From contig SLRQ01000066.1 of NCBI GenBank assembly GCA_007130885.1, forward strand, positions 62,001 to 126,000: 64,000 nt of DNA, written 5' to 3'. A program made the translations under genes and the position numbers. Positions 11,940 to 20,821 of this stretch are shown piece by piece. Origin of the DNA: Deltaproteobacteria bacterium (lineage in GTDB: Bacteria > Myxococcota > Myxococcia > SLRQ01). Below the pieces are notes generated by a model. It did not search any database, had not been told where the DNA came from, and saw only the letters and a list, made by a program, of their open reading frames with translations. Position 1 is the stretch's first letter; each line of letters starts with the position of its first letter.

Positions 11940-13628
11940 ATGGATCGCCGCGTACTAACTACTATTCTCGTCTGCCTGGTCATTCTCATTGCGTGGCAGG
12001 CCATGGGCCCAAGGCTGTTTCCCGACTGGTTCCCGGATCCGGAAGCCATTGATGAGCCGATAGAGGAGCTGCTCCCGGAGGTCGAAGAGCCCCCCATTCC
12101 GGAACCGGAGATCGTCGAGGACGCACCGCCGCCGCTGGAGCGCCGGCGAGTCGTGCTCGAGAATCCTCGCGTAAGGGCCGTCTTGACAAATGAGGGAGCT
12201 GCTCTCGAGTCATGGGTGCTGAAAGAGGAGCGCTTCGTCCGTGATCTCAACGACGAGGAGCAGCAGGTGGATCTCGTCGACATCCACGAGGGAGACCCTC
12301 TTCCGCTGTCTACCACCTTCGAGGAGTTGGAATGGCCGGTGGACGCATTCTACGAGGTCATCGAGTCCAGCGAACGTTCGGTCACCTTCAGGGCTACTGG
12401 TGGGGGCATTACCGTCGATAAGCGTTTCTATCTGCCGGAGGACCACTACCACTTGGCCTTCGTGATAGCGATACGCGATGTCGGTGCGGGCGCGACGCGA
12501 ATCACTCCTACCTTCCACGTCACCAGGCTGGTGAGGGAGGAGCTGCGAGAGCAAAGGGGTTTGCTGAATTTTGCGATTCCGGATCTGGTGCGTCCGGCCT
12601 GTGTCGTGGACCGGGATCTGGTTCGTCACCAGCACTCTCCGGAGGAGCCGTCCATCACGGTGCCGGGCGAAGCGATGTGGGTGGGTATCGACGAGCGCTA
12701 CTTTCTCATGTCGCTGTTTCCTGGGCTGCCGGACTTCGAGGAAGGCCAGCCCGACATAGCCGGAGCTACCTGCGAGCTGGTTGCCGAGGAAGAGCATCGC
12801 TATGATGCCCGGCTGGTACTTGAGCCTCTTTTCGTTCCGGCGGAGGGATCGGCCGAGGCGCGGCTGACCGCCTATCTCGGACCGAAGTTCAAGCAGGTTC
12901 TCGATCAGTACGGCAACGGTCTTGATGAAGCCATCGACTTCGGTTTCTTCACGGTCCTTTCATTGCTCCTGCTTTGGGTAATGGTGTTTTTCGAGGGGCT
13001 GGTCGGCAACTGGGGATTGGCAATCATTCTCCTGACTGTCGTCGTAAAGCTCGTTCTTTACCCCCTTACCGACTGGTCCATGCGCTCAATGGAGCGTATG
13101 CGTGCCATCCAGCCGAAAGTAAATGAGCTCAAGGAGCGTCTTGGAAAGGATAAGGAGAAGTTTCAGATAGAGATGATGAAGCTGTATCGGGAGGAGAAGG
13201 TGAACCCCTTTGGGGGCTGCTTGCCGCTTCTTTTGCAATTCCCTATCTGGATTGCGCTTTACCGAACAATCCTCTCCACGGCCGAGCTTTACAACGCGCC
13301 CTTTATTCCGCGTTGGATCGACGACCTTTCCAGCCCGGAGCCCGGCATAGTGAAGTTCTTGCCGCTGGCCATGGGTGTCAGCATGTATCTCATGCAGAAG
13401 ATGACGCCGCAGCCGGCGACTGTGGAGGAGATGCAGGCGAGAATGCAGAAGTTCATGCTGTACTTCATGCCGCCCTTCTTCACCCTGATTATGTATGGTC
13501 TTCCAAGCGGGCTCACTCTTTACATCTTTACGAACAACGTCCTGTCAATAGCTCAGCAGCTTTGGATCCGGAAACGGCTGGCGGCCGCCAGGGAAAAAGA
13601 GGAGAGCGGCCAAGCCAAGAAGCGCTGA
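11940..13628 (+). CDS. yidC: Membrane protein insertase YidC
   Basis: 562 residues, a Gram-negative-type YidC. It has an N-terminal membrane anchor (MDRRVLTTILVCLVILIAW), an acidic Pro/Glu linker, the large periplasmic beta-domain (about residues 60-330), then the conserved insertase core with FFEGLVGNWGLAIILLTVVV, the cytoplasmic coiled hairpin, NPFGGCLPLLLQFPIW and the last membrane segments. The long periplasmic domain argues for an outer-membrane-bearing host. Confidence 0.96.
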   Translation: MDRRVLTTILVCLVILIAWQAMGPRLFPDWFPDPEAIDEPIEELLPEVEEPPIPEPEIVEDAPPPLERRRVVLENPRVRAVLTNEGAALESWVLKEERFVRDLNDEEQQVDLVDIHEGDPLPLSTTFEELEWPVDAFYEVIESSERSVTFRATGGGITVDKRFYLPEDHYHLAFVIAIRDVGAGATRITPTFHVTRLVREELREQRGLLNFAIPDLVRPACVVDRDLVRHQHSPEEPSITVPGEAMWVGIDERYFLMSLFPGLPDFEEGQPDIAGATCELVAEEEHRYDARLVLEPLFVPAEGSAEARLTAYLGPKFKQVLDQYGNGLDEAIDFGFFTVLSLLLLWVMVFFEGLVGNWGLAIILLTVVVKLVLYPLTDWSMRSMERMRAIQPKVNELKERLGKDKEKFQIEMMKLYREEKVNPFGGCLPLLLQFPIWIALYRTILSTAELYNAPFIPRWIDDLSSPEPGIVKFLPLAMGVSMYLMQKMTPQPATVEEMQARMQKFMLYFMPPFFTLIMYGLPSGLTLYIFTNNVLSIAQQLWIRKRLAAAREKEESGQAKKR

Positions 13629-13665
13629 CCTTTGGTGTGAGCCTTGGCGGGCTCAAGGGATAGGC

Positions 13666-13881
13666 ATGGTAAGGCCTAAGAAAAGAAAGAATCCGCTATT
13701 GACCGCCGCCGTGCTGAAGGTCTCCTTTGCCATGAGGGGTGATGGCGCCGCGATGTTTCGCGAGATCTATCAGGGTGTGCTGAGAGACTTCGACCTTTCG
13801 GACGAGCAGGTCGACGAGTACATAGAGGCCCATCGAGAGCGCGTGGAAAACCTAGCCCGTGGAGACACGGAACAGGAGTAG
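13666..13881 (+). CDS. Small conserved-looking protein between yidC and mnmE
   Basis: 71 residues with a basic N-terminus (MVRPKKRKNPLL) and an acidic helical remainder ending DTEQE. The position, between yidC and mnmE, is where khpB/jag usually lies, but I see neither an R3H nor a KH motif, so it is not a shortened Jag. It starts 37 bp after yidC and lies close to or overlaps mnmE. Function unknown. The placement inside a tight operon is the main reason to believe it. Confidence 0.6.
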   Translation: MVRPKKRKNPLLTAAVLKVSFAMRGDGAAMFREIYQGVLRDFDLSDEQVDEYIEAHRERVENLARGDTEQE

Positions 13882-13900
13882 GCTGTTCTGGTATCCACCA

Positions 13901-15289
13901 ATGGTGCCGTTGCCGAAAAAGAAGCTCTCCACGATCGCGGCCGTCGCGACGCCGGCTGGAACCGGGGGAGTATGTATCGTTCGGGTGAGCGGTCCCAGGG
14001 CACACGGGATAGCGAGACGGCTTTGCCCCAGGCTCCCCCGGCAGCCGCGGATGAGAAGGGCCTATTTCTCCCTGTTCGAGTCCCCGGCCGACGGGTCAAT
14101 GCTGGACGAGGGTCTAGTGCTGCTGTTTCGAGCTCCGTTTTCGTTCACCGGCGAGGATGTGGCCGAGCTGCATGGTCACGGTGGAGTAGCTCAGTCTCGA
14201 GCCTTGATAAGGGCGGCTCTAGCCGCTGGAGCTGAAGCCGCTGGGCCTGGGGCGTTTTGTCGGCGGGCTGTCGAGAACGGCCGCATGGACATCGCCAGGG
14301 CCGAGGGCATAGCGGAGCTGGTGGCCGCCGAGACAGACGCCGGGCTTCGCGCGGCACGTTCATTGATGGGAGGCTCGCTTTCTCGGCGCGTGGAGGAGAT
14401 TGCCGCCGCGGCTGAAGACTTGCTCTCGGAGTGGGAGGCGGCTCTGGATTTTCCAGACGAGACGGCCGGCCTCGACGAGAAGGTTTGGCATGGGAGGCTG
14501 ACGCGTATTGCCGTCTCGGCGAAGCAGCTGGAGAGAACTTGGGGCGCGGGGAACCGGTTACGCGTGGGGCCTCGGCTCGTGCTGGCCGGTCCGCCCAACT
14601 CCGGCAAGTCGTCTCTCTTGAACATGCTGGCGGGCCGGGAGCGCGCCATAGTGGATCATGCGCCTGGGACGACCAGGGACGTTTTAGAGGTGAGCGTCGA
14701 TGTAGGAGGCCACTCGATTACGTTGGTCGATGTTGCAGGCGTTAGGGACGGGGGCGACAGAGTGGAGGCGTTGGGGGTGGAAAAGGCCATGGAAGCAGTG
14801 ACATCCGCGGATGTCGTAGTGGGGGTTGTGGATGCTTCCAGGGCACCGACGACCATGGACGAGAAGGCGATGGAGCTGCTTGCAAATACGAGCAGCCCGC
14901 TGGTTATGGTGGCCAACAAGAAGGACCTTGGCGACAAGGGGTTGGCGCGGTACAGAGAGCGCTTGCAGGCATCTTCCTGGGTGCGTACGAGCGCTAAGAC
15001 CGGTCAAGGCATCGATGAGATGAAGAAGGAGATCGCTTCCACGGTAGAGCAGAGGCCCACGGGAGAAGCCGAGGTCCTGGTGACTCTCGAAAGACATCGT
15101 GAGGCGCTTTGCGTGGCCTGGGATGCGCTGAAGGAAGCAGAGATTGCTCTCCTGGATGGTGGCGGTGTGGAGCTTGCCGCGGAGGGCCTCAGAGAAGCCC
15201 GAGGAGCCCTGTGGGGGATCATTGGTAAGGGCGCGGTCAGCGATGATATCCTGGACAAAGTCTTCGAGCGTTTTTGCATTGGAAAGTAG
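13901..15289 (+). CDS. mnmE: tRNA modification GTPase MnmE (TrmE)
   Basis: About 462 residues. The N-terminal tetrahydrofolate-binding domain begins STIAAVATPAGTGGVCIVRVSG. The GTPase domain has G1 GPPNSGKSS, the PGTTRD switch and NKKDL (G4). The protein ends in FCIGK, the catalytic C-terminal motif (Cys) of MnmE. With MnmG it installs the cmnm5 group on wobble uridine. I chose ATG 13901; a GTG at 13859 would overlap the preceding small gene. It stands 18 bp before mnmG, its functional partner. Confidence 0.95.
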   Translation: MVPLPKKKLSTIAAVATPAGTGGVCIVRVSGPRAHGIARRLCPRLPRQPRMRRAYFSLFESPADGSMLDEGLVLLFRAPFSFTGEDVAELHGHGGVAQSRALIRAALAAGAEAAGPGAFCRRAVENGRMDIARAEGIAELVAAETDAGLRAARSLMGGSLSRRVEEIAAAAEDLLSEWEAALDFPDETAGLDEKVWHGRLTRIAVSAKQLERTWGAGNRLRVGPRLVLAGPPNSGKSSLLNMLAGRERAIVDHAPGTTRDVLEVSVDVGGHSITLVDVAGVRDGGDRVEALGVEKAMEAVTSADVVVGVVDASRAPTTMDEKAMELLANTSSPLVMVANKKDLGDKGLARYRERLQASSWVRTSAKTGQGIDEMKKEIASTVEQRPTGEAEVLVTLERHREALCVAWDALKEAEIALLDGGGVELAAEGLREARGALWGIIGKGAVSDDILDKVFERFCIGK

Positions 15290-15307
15290 CCGCCACCCGG
15301 CTATACG

Positions 15308-17239
15308 GTGGGCGTGACGGTAGACTACGACGTCATAGTGATAGGAGCCGGACACGCAGGCTGCGAGGCGGCTCATGCCTCGGCCCGCCTTGGGCTGTCG
15401 ACGCTCGTTATTACGCCAAGGCTGGATCGTGTGGGTTGGATGAGCTGCAACCCAGCGGTCGGGGGCATTGGTAAGGGACACCTGGTGAGGGAGGTCGACG
15501 CGCTCGGCGGGCTTTTGGGCAGGGTTGTGGATGAAACGGGGATTCAGTTTCGTACGCTCAATACGCGCCGCGGGCCGGCGGTGCGCGGGTCTCGGGCACA
15601 ATGCGATAGATTGCTTTACGCCAAGACGATGCGCGCCCATCTCGAAGCGGTACCGGGCCTCGAGCTGCGGGAGGACCTCGTTGAGGAGGTGCTGGTAGAG
15701 AAAGCATCTGGGGGTAGCCGTGTGCGAGGCGTTAGGACGGCAAGGGGTCTGGATGAGCTGGCTTGTCTAGCCGTTGTAGTCGCAGCGGGAACGTTTCTTG
15801 GTGGCGTAGCCAATGTCGGTCGGCGGAAATTCGCTTCTGGCCGGGAGGGGGATTTGCCATCGATGGGGCTTTCCCGTTCTCTAAGACAGCTTGGTTTGGC
15901 GTTGAAGCGGTTCAAGACGAGTACGACGCCAAGGCTCGACGGTAGAACCGTTGATTTCGATGTTCTTTCGGTTCAGCGGGGCGATGAGGAGCCGAAGCCG
16001 TTCTCCCACTGGACGGATCCCGAGCGGTTCCCTCTTCTGCCCCAGCGCTTCTGCCATGTTACGCGAACGAACGAGCAGACCCACCATATCGTTCGCCGCG
16101 GTTTCGAGAGTCTCGCGGATGAGCCGGCAGTTGCTGGCGGGATAGAGCCTAGGTACTGCCCCTCCATAGAGGTCAAGCTACGCCGTTTTGGCGACCGAAT
16201 GGGACACACGATCTATCTGGAGCCGGAGGGGCTCGATAGCAACGAGGTATATCCCGCCGGCTTGAGCACCAGCCTACCGGCCGATGTTCAGCTCCAGATG
16301 CTGCGGACGATACCCGGACTCGAGTCAGTGGAGATGACTCGCCCGGGATATGGAATAGAGTATGACTTCGTCATCCCAACTCAGGTTCGGCGTAGTCTGG
16401 AGGTCCAAAAAATAGGTGGGCTTTTTGTTGCTGGACAGGTTCTTGGAACCTCCGGTTACGAGGAGGCTGCCGCCCAGGGGCTCATAGCAGGAATAAACGC
16501 GGGCAAGCACGTGCGGGCGAGTAGTAATCGTCGGTGGTGGTCGAGAGAGTCATTGGATGAAGACGAACGGTCGGGAGAAGCGACGATTCTTCGCCGTGAC
16601 CAGGCTTACATAGGTGTTCTAATCGACGATCTTACGACGTCGGGTACCAGTGAACCGTACAGGGTCTTCACCTCCCGTGCCGAGCACCGGTTGTTGCTGC
16701 GCGAGGACAATGCCGATTTTAGGCTGGCGCACCTTGGCTATGTCGCGGGTTTGATCACGGAGAGTCAGGCGAGAAAATCCACGGCCAGGGAAGAGATGAT
16801 ACGAGCGGAGGTCGAACGCTTGGAGTCTACGCTGCCTTCGGGGAGTGCCGCCCAAAAAGAGAGAGAAGGCAGGCGGACGCTAGCGACGATTCTGCGGCGA
16901 CCGGGCATAACATACGCGGACCTGAAGGAGATGGATGCTGGCCCAGGGCCGAAGCTGTCTAGAAGGGACGCCGAGGGCGTGGAAGCCGCCATCAAATACG
17001 CTGGATATATCGCGAAGCTCGATAAGCGGCTGGAGCTATTGGGGAACATAGATAGCCTCGAGATCCCAGAGGACCTTGATTTTTCTGGAGTGCCGGGCTT
17101 GTCGGTCGAGGTTCGGGAGAAGCTCGAGCATCACCGTCCAGCTACAGTGGGTCAAGCAAGCCGAATCAGCGGCGTCACGCCCGCGGCGGTCGAGATTCTC
17201 GCTTCGCTGTTGGCTGGGCTGAAGCGGGCTTGTGGATAA
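15308..17239 (+). CDS. mnmG: tRNA wobble-uridine modification enzyme MnmG (GidA)
   Basis: 643 residues from a GTG start. FAD-binding Rossmann motif GAGHAGCEAA (near residue 13). The conserved GidA stretches CNPAVGGIGKGHLVRE and TRRGPAVRGSRAQCDR are present, as is FVAGQVLGTSGYEEAAAQG. It works with MnmE on tRNA wobble U34. The stop codon TAA at 17237-17239 is itself part of a perfect DnaA box, so the origin region begins at the very end of this gene. Confidence 0.96.
   Translation: MGVTVDYDVIVIGAGHAGCEAAHASARLGLSTLVITPRLDRVGWMSCNPAVGGIGKGHLVREVDALGGLLGRVVDETGIQFRTLNTRRGPAVRGSRAQCDRLLYAKTMRAHLEAVPGLELREDLVEEVLVEKASGGSRVRGVRTARGLDELACLAVVVAAGTFLGGVANVGRRKFASGREGDLPSMGLSRSLRQLGLALKRFKTSTTPRLDGRTVDFDVLSVQRGDEEPKPFSHWTDPERFPLLPQRFCHVTRTNEQTHHIVRRGFESLADEPAVAGGIEPRYCPSIEVKLRRFGDRMGHTIYLEPEGLDSNEVYPAGLSTSLPADVQLQMLRTIPGLESVEMTRPGYGIEYDFVIPTQVRRSLEVQKIGGLFVAGQVLGTSGYEEAAAQGLIAGINAGKHVRASSNRRWWSRESLDEDERSGEATILRRDQAYIGVLIDDLTTSGTSEPYRVFTSRAEHRLLLREDNADFRLAHLGYVAGLITESQARKSTAREEMIRAEVERLESTLPSGSAAQKEREGRRTLATILRRPGITYADLKEMDAGPGPKLSRRDAEGVEAAIKYAGYIAKLDKRLELLGNIDSLEIPEDLDFSGVPGLSVEVREKLEHHRPATVGQASRISGVTPAAVEILASLLAGLKRACG
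17231..17239 (-). promoter_or_regulatory. DnaA box (perfect), overlapping the mnmG stop
   Basis: TGTGGATAA on the plus strand is the complement of the consensus TTATCCACA. Confidence 0.7.
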
Positions 17240-17297
17240 GCTGTGGGTCCAAGGCTTGGCAGGTGAGCAAGACCCTGACTTTACTGGGTATTCTCTG

Positions 17298-17313
17298 TGT
17301 TTCACGTGAAGCG
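17298..17313. promoter_or_regulatory. parS: parS site (near consensus)
   Basis: TGTTTCACGTGAAGCG matches the ParB-binding consensus TGTTTCACGTGAAACA at 14 of 16 positions. The cognate parAB genes start 1.2 kb downstream. Confidence 0.8.
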
Positions 17314-17449
17314 CCGGTTGTGGGTTAGCCGCGCGCGGGTGTTATTCTCTTGTAGCTCTCGGTGCGATCTGTTTAGTGGCTTGATGCTGATAGAGGTCCT
17401 TCGTCTTTGGAGGGCAGACACACTAAAAATGTTTGGTAAACTGGCCGGC

Positions 17450-17458
17450 TGTGGATAA
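17450..17458 (-). promoter_or_regulatory. DnaA box (perfect)
   Basis: TGTGGATAA, exact complement of TTATCCACA, next to an AT-rich patch. Confidence 0.75.
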
Positions 17459-17516
17459 CCTGTGGGCCGACTGGCCCGAGCTTTGGTCTCGCGCCCATTT
17501 AAGCCGTCACCGCGAG

Positions 17517-17532
17517 TGTTCCACGTGGAACA
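17517..17532. promoter_or_regulatory. parS: parS site (perfect 16 bp palindrome)
   Basis: TGTTCCACGTGGAACA is a perfect inverted repeat and fits the broadly conserved bacterial parS pattern. It lies just before the rsmG start. Confidence 0.85.
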
Positions 17533-17550
17533 TCAACTGTGGGTAACCGA

Positions 17551-18261
17551 ATGGATGATCGCCTGGCGCACCCGTTGCGAAAAGCAGTAGAGGAGATGCC
17601 GTGGTCCTCGTGGGAAGGAAGCTTGGCAAGTCGGCAGCCGCCTGGGCCGGCGGTCCTGGAAAGGCTGGAACGAGGCTTTTTGGAGTATCAGCCGCTTCTG
17701 TGCAAGTGGTCTCGGAGGGTGAGGCTGGTAGGGAGCGCCGAGCCGGAAGCAGTGACCGGCCACTTCGTGGACTCGCTAACTCTTTGGCCGCTGTTGGATG
17801 AGGTGCCCTACGAAGGCGGAATCCTCGACGTTGGCAGCGGAGCGGGTTTTCCTGGTATCCCTATTGCCTTGATTCGAGAAGATTTGCGGGTGACACTAAT
17901 AGAATCCGATGGCCGGAAAGCGGCATTTTTGGTTCAAGCGTTAGCCCGGCTGAACATAAAGGGCGCCGCGGTACTCAATTTAAGAGCGAAGGGCGCGCCG
18001 GACGCTGAAGGTATTCCGCGGGGCGATCTGGTGATCTCGAGAGCCTTGATGGAACCGCTTCGCTGGCTCGAGCTGGGAAAGCCCTACCTAAAGCGAGGAG
18101 GACTTCTAGTTGCGATGCTAGGGAGGCGGGCTCCGAAGGACGCAGAGCTTGCCGCCTATGGACAGAAGCTGGGGCTCGATTGGGTGGGCTGCCGACGCGG
18201 TCGCTTGCCTGGCGGAGAGGAGAGAGTAATTGCCGCATGGCGGGAAGTCGAGCTTTCATGA
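17551..18261 (+). CDS. rsmG: 16S rRNA (guanine-N7) methyltransferase RsmG (GidB)
   Basis: About 236 residues. The SAM-binding motif is LDVGSGAGFPGIPIAL, preceded by GHFVDSL; later motifs LIESDGRKAAFL and VISRALMEPL are typical of RsmG, which methylates G527 of 16S rRNA. I start at ATG 17551; the GTG at 17539 would overlap the DnaA-box-like motif. It follows mnmG across the origin-like gap and precedes parA, the usual order. Confidence 0.93.
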   Translation: MDDRLAHPLRKAVEEMPWSSWEGSLASRQPPGPAVLERLERGFLEYQPLLCKWSRRVRLVGSAEPEAVTGHFVDSLTLWPLLDEVPYEGGILDVGSGAGFPGIPIALIREDLRVTLIESDGRKAAFLVQALARLNIKGAAVLNLRAKGAPDAEGIPRGDLVISRALMEPLRWLELGKPYLKRGGLLVAMLGRRAPKDAELAAYGQKLGLDWVGCRRGRLPGGEERVIAAWREVELS

Positions 18262-18290
18262 GCATGCCATGCATTGCCATGCACTGCCAT
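18261..18290. repeat. Three tandem 10 bp repeats
   Basis: AGCATGCCAT, GCATTGCCAT and GCACTGCCAT follow one another directly at the end of rsmG, in the 233 bp rsmG-parA gap. They look like a small set of direct repeats upstream of parA. Confidence 0.5.
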
Positions 18291-18494
18291 GAAGACTGTG
18301 CGTCTCCGCCCCTGAGAAGCTGAACATTGGCGAGAAGACGCCGGGTCAGGGACAGGGCGCGTAGCGAGGCGATGAATCAGCGATCCGACCGCTTTACTCC
18401 TAGTATTCTACGTGCTAATGGCAACCCCCTTTTCAGGGCTTTTCGGCGCAGCACCTGTTCTTTGTGGGGGCAGGACTTGGGAGAGTGTCGGTAG

Positions 18495-19289
18495 ATGGGC
18501 CGCATAATCGCTATAGCCAATCAAAAAGGCGGTGTCGGCAAGACCACTACGGCTGTGAACCTTGGGGCATGTCTTGCGGCGGCAGGTCGAACCGTTTTGC
18601 TCGTCGATCTAGACCCGCAAGGGAACGCAACGAGCGGAGTAGGCCTGGGCAAGGAAGAAGTGGACCGTGGCGTCTACAATTCCTTGTGTGGCGATGCCGA
18701 TTGGGAGAACTTGCTTCGCTCCACGGAGGTTGCAAATCTCGATGTGCTCCCGAGCACTCGCGATTTGACCGGCGCTTCGATCGAGCTTGTCGAGGTCGAA
18801 CGGCGTGAGAGCTGCCTCCGGGATGCCTTGATTCCTCTTCGCGATGAGTATGACTTCACCCTTATTGATTGTCCGCCTTCGTTGGGGCTGCTGACATTGA
18901 ATGCTCTCACGGCCGCGGGCTCCGTGCTGGTGCCACTCCAATGCGAGTACTACGCTCTCGAAGGGGTGAGTGAGCTGATGAGCACGTTAGAGCTCGTGAA
19001 GGAGGAGTTGAACCCCGGTTTGGTTCTCGAAGGTATTCTTCTCACCATGTACGATTCGAGAAACAATCTTTCTCGGCAAGTTCAAGACGAAGTTCGAGAT
19101 TTCTTCCATAACCAGGTCTTCGAGGCCGTCATCCCGCGCAATGTCAGGCTCTCCGAGGCTCCCTCCTTTGGACGACCGATTTTGCTTTACGATCTGCAAT
19201 CCAAGGGGAGCCAAGCTTACTTGATGCTTTCACAGGAGATCTTGGCTCGCGATTCGGGTACAACACCCGGTAAGGCGGCAGCCGGCTAG
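18495..19289 (+). CDS. parA: Chromosome partitioning ATPase ParA
   Basis: 264 residues. The deviant Walker A is KGGVGKTTTAVNLG at the N-terminus and the Walker B is FTLIDCPPSLGLLT, typical of chromosomal ParA/Soj. It forms an ATP-dependent gradient on the nucleoid that pulls ParB-parS complexes. It is 53 bp before parB, and the parS sites lie about 1 kb upstream. Confidence 0.96.
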   Translation: MGRIIAIANQKGGVGKTTTAVNLGACLAAAGRTVLLVDLDPQGNATSGVGLGKEEVDRGVYNSLCGDADWENLLRSTEVANLDVLPSTRDLTGASIELVEVERRESCLRDALIPLRDEYDFTLIDCPPSLGLLTLNALTAAGSVLVPLQCEYYALEGVSELMSTLELVKEELNPGLVLEGILLTMYDSRNNLSRQVQDEVRDFFHNQVFEAVIPRNVRLSEAPSFGRPILLYDLQSKGSQAYLMLSQEILARDSGTTPGKAAAG

Positions 19290-19342
19290 CAACAGCCGCC
19301 GTCAGGCGCTTCCGAAAAAAGATCAGACTTAGGAAAGACCGC

Positions 19343-20263
19343 ATGAGTGGCTCTCGACAAGGCTCGGCCTCTTCTTCAGGCCGTTCATCCAAACGCCCCG
19401 CCCTTGGACGTGGTCTTGGGGCGCTCATCGGTGATCAGGTTTCCGGTAAGGACACGCAGGCCAGGGGGCAACGTGTCTTGACGGTAGCAATAGAACAGAT
19501 AGAGCCTCGAACCGATCAGCCGCGCCGGCGGTTCGAGGACGGGGGCCTTGATGAGCTTGCGGCTTCCATCAGAGAGAAGGGTGTTCTGTCCCCTATTCTC
19601 GTTCGTCGTGCAGGTAAGGGTTACGGTCTCATTGCCGGCGAAAGACGATGGCGGGCTGCACAGCGGGCCGGGCTCAAGACTGTGCCCGTGCTTGTCGAGG
19701 ATGTGGATGACGACGACGCCTTCGAAATGGCGTTAGTCGAGAACATCCAAAGGGAGGATCTAAACCCTATTGAAGAAGCGGAGGCCTTCCAGCGGCTCCT
19801 GAAAGGAAAGGGCTTCTCCCAGGGAGAGCTCGCGGAGAGGGTCGGCAAGGATAGATCCACGATTGCAAACGCCCTTCGCCTTCTGAGGTTACCGGAGTCG
19901 GTTAGGTCCGGCGTCGTGGATGGAGGGCTTTCGATGGGACATGCCCGGGCTCTCGTTTCTTTGGACAATGAAAAAGACATCGAGATGGCGGCACGAGAGG
20001 TCTTGACCAAAAGGCTCTCCGTTCGGCAGGCTGAAGGGCTCGTTAGGCGGTTCAAGGGGGGATCGCACTCTGGAAAGAAAAGCCCAGCGCAAGGAAAAGA
20101 TAAAATCTCGCCCGAGGTACGGGACTTGGTTGCTCGGCTCGAGCGTTCCCTAGCCACGCGATGCCGGCTAGATCATACGAAAGGGCGTGGCGGAAAGCTG
20201 ACCATCGAGTACCAGAGCCTGGATGATTTGGACAGAATCGTCGCACGTCTCTTGGGGACTTGA
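19343..20263 (+). CDS. parB: Chromosome partitioning protein ParB
   Basis: 306 residues. A Ser/Lys-rich N-terminal tail with LGRGLGALIGD (the ParA-interacting segment) is followed by the CTP-binding ParB/Srx domain with LIAGERRWRAAQRAG and ALVENIQREDLNPIEEAEAF. Next comes the helix-turn-helix region (GKDRSTIANALRLLRLP), then a Lys-rich linker and the C-terminal dimerisation domain. It binds the parS sites at 17298 and 17517. Confidence 0.96.
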   Translation: MSGSRQGSASSSGRSSKRPALGRGLGALIGDQVSGKDTQARGQRVLTVAIEQIEPRTDQPRRRFEDGGLDELAASIREKGVLSPILVRRAGKGYGLIAGERRWRAAQRAGLKTVPVLVEDVDDDDAFEMALVENIQREDLNPIEEAEAFQRLLKGKGFSQGELAERVGKDRSTIANALRLLRLPESVRSGVVDGGLSMGHARALVSLDNEKDIEMAAREVLTKRLSVRQAEGLVRRFKGGSHSGKKSPAQGKDKISPEVRDLVARLERSLATRCRLDHTKGRGGKLTIEYQSLDDLDRIVARLLGT

Positions 20264-20292
20264 CGGTATTCTAGGTACAAGGAACGTAGACG

Positions 20293-20811
20293 ATGCCTTT
20301 TTGGAACAAAGGGATAGAGGACTCACCGCAGATTGAAGATGACAAGCGCGCGGCTCAGGCCGTGCAGCCCCCCAGCCGAAAGAAGGAGAAAGTGGAAATG
20401 GCCCGTGAAGAACGTCAGACCTCCGAGATGAACGCGCTCCTCGGAAAGGGTGCCAGCTTCGAGGGAAAGCTCACATTCGAGGGTACTGTTCGCGTGGACG
20501 GCATATTCAAGGGGGAAATACACACTGACGACGTATTGGTCATTGGTGAGACGGCCAAAGTGGAAGCCGAGATGAAGGTCGGCACGGCCGTCGTAAACGG
20601 AGAGGTAAGAGGCAACATCACCGCGACCAAGGCGATTGAGCTCAGCAACCCCGCCAAGGTACGCGGTAACCTGAAGACGCCTTCCTTGATGATTGAAAAG
20701 GGTGTCATCTTCGAAGGCTCTTGCAGCATGGATGCCGACACCCGTAAGGTCGCTCCCCCTCCGGGCAAAACCTTCGGCAAGCCGGAACAGCAACCGCAAA
20801 CCGATAAGTAA
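20293..20811 (+). CDS. Bactofilin (DUF583) cytoskeletal protein
   Basis: 172 residues. A disordered N-terminus of about 55 residues precedes the bactofilin beta-helix core (GKGASFEGKLTFEGTVRVDG, then repeated GEV/GNI turns), and a disordered C-terminal tail closes it. Bactofilins polymerise without nucleotide. In Myxococcus xanthus the bacNOP genes sit beside parABC and their polymers hold ParAB-parS complexes, so its place just after parB is informative. Confidence 0.93.
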   Translation: MPFWNKGIEDSPQIEDDKRAAQAVQPPSRKKEKVEMAREERQTSEMNALLGKGASFEGKLTFEGTVRVDGIFKGEIHTDDVLVIGETAKVEAEMKVGTAVVNGEVRGNITATKAIELSNPAKVRGNLKTPSLMIEKGVIFEGSCSMDADTRKVAPPPGKTFGKPEQQPQTDK

Positions 20812-20821
20812 CTATCCCGGC

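Larger units (their letters stand above)
17231..17550. other. Candidate oriC/parS region between mnmG and rsmG
   Basis: This stretch has two perfect inverse DnaA boxes TGTGGATAA (17231-17239 and 17450-17458), one near match TGTGGGTAA (17538-17546), the weak repeats CTGTGGGTC and TTGTGGGTTA, and an AT-richer patch around 17421-17440. It also has two parS-type palindromes. An origin beside mnmG (gidA) is well known in E. coli, and parS sites cluster near origins. It is by far the densest such region in the window. Confidence 0.7.

Noticed and set aside
14684..15640. 318-codon minus-strand ORF across the mnmE-mnmG junction
   Set aside because: It is antisense to two well-supported genes and has no recognisable domain.
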